This document shows positions 4,979-5,141 of a stretch of 5,141 nucleotides of DNA, piece after piece (the first letter of the stretch is position 1; each line of letters begins with the position of its first letter). Both the position numbers and the translations under genes were made by a program. Below the pieces are notes generated by a model. The model did no database searches. It worked only from the letters and a program-made list of their open reading frames with translations, and was not told the DNA's origin. The stretch is from Hellea sp. GTDB lineage: Bacteria > Pseudomonadota > Alphaproteobacteria > Caulobacterales > Maricaulaceae. The stretch is taken from assembly GCA_020628635.1 (NCBI GenBank), contig JAHDEU010000189.1, positions 1-5,141 on the forward strand. The letters are read 5' to 3'.

Positions 4979-5141
4979 GGGCCGCGAAGCGGACCAACGG
5001 TGGGCTTGCGGAGCGAAGCGCAGCAAGGTCGGAAGGGGTGATCCGGTCTGACGTTTGCTCACAGTCTCAAGGCCCGCCACCCCTTCCGAGCCTGCCGCCT
5101 TGCGGCGTCGGTCCCCCTCACCGTCGGTCCGCGCTGCGGCC
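4979..5141. repeat. Large inverted-repeat element reaching the right edge
   Basis: 4979-5001 and 5119-5141 match as inverted repeats at 19 of 23 positions (GGCCGC, GCGGACC and ACGGTG blocks), and nested inside them TCGGAAGGGGTG (5029-5040) pairs perfectly with CACCCCTTCCGA (5078-5089). The second outer arm ends exactly at the window edge, so the element may continue. It has no supported coding sequence. It could be a MITE-like element, a palindromic repeat or a structured RNA. Confidence 0.5.

Noticed and set aside
4058..5080. 340-residue minus-strand frame opposite the acyltransferase
   Set aside because: It has no recognisable motifs and runs through the non-coding palindromes at the right side; the plus strand carries the acyltransferase motifs.

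Overview
This is a GC-rich bacterial window, most likely alphaproteobacterial. The reasons are GC-rich third codon positions in all genes, a TTAA-N7-TTAA sequence matching the consensus of the alphaproteobacterial cell-cycle regulator CtrA, and palindromic intergenic repeats of a style common in that class. A stalked or budding lineage (Caulobacterales, Hyphomonadales, Maricaulales) would fit, but the sequence does not fix the genus. There are no tRNA or rRNA genes, CRISPR arrays, transposase genes or phage genes.

Layout from left to right. Positions 2-478 (+) hold the C-terminal part of a DHH-family phosphoesterase (DHHA1 domain) cut by the window edge. Positions 479-874 are a convergent intergenic gap holding a probable terminator hairpin and two elaborate palindromic repeats (513-638 and 715-818). 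Positions 875-2014 (-) encode a ZapE/AFG1-type P-loop ATPase. It is preceded by a 44-residue single-pass membrane protein (2011-2145, -) whose stop overlaps the zapE start codon. Positions 2146-2389 are a divergent promoter region with the CtrA-like box. Positions 2390-3685 (+) encode a polytopic TM-helix-repeat membrane protein of the mechanosensitive-channel-like (CmpX-type) group, followed by a strong intrinsic terminator. Positions 3737-4066 are non-coding with a hairpin and a long inverted repeat. Positions 4067-4864 (+) encode a lysophospholipid acyltransferase (PlsC superfamily, putative-hemolysin subgroup). Positions 4865-5141 are non-coding, with a two-state hairpin and a large inverted repeat running into the right edge.

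The genes do not form one pathway. The common theme of the centre and right is the envelope and cell division: a ZapE-like division ATPase coupled to a small membrane protein, a membrane channel-like protein divergently transcribed from the same control region, and a phospholipid acyltransferase. The most interesting points are the undescribed small membrane ORF translationally coupled to zapE, the CtrA-like site in the shared promoter, and the density of different palindromic elements in every gap next to a gene 3' end.
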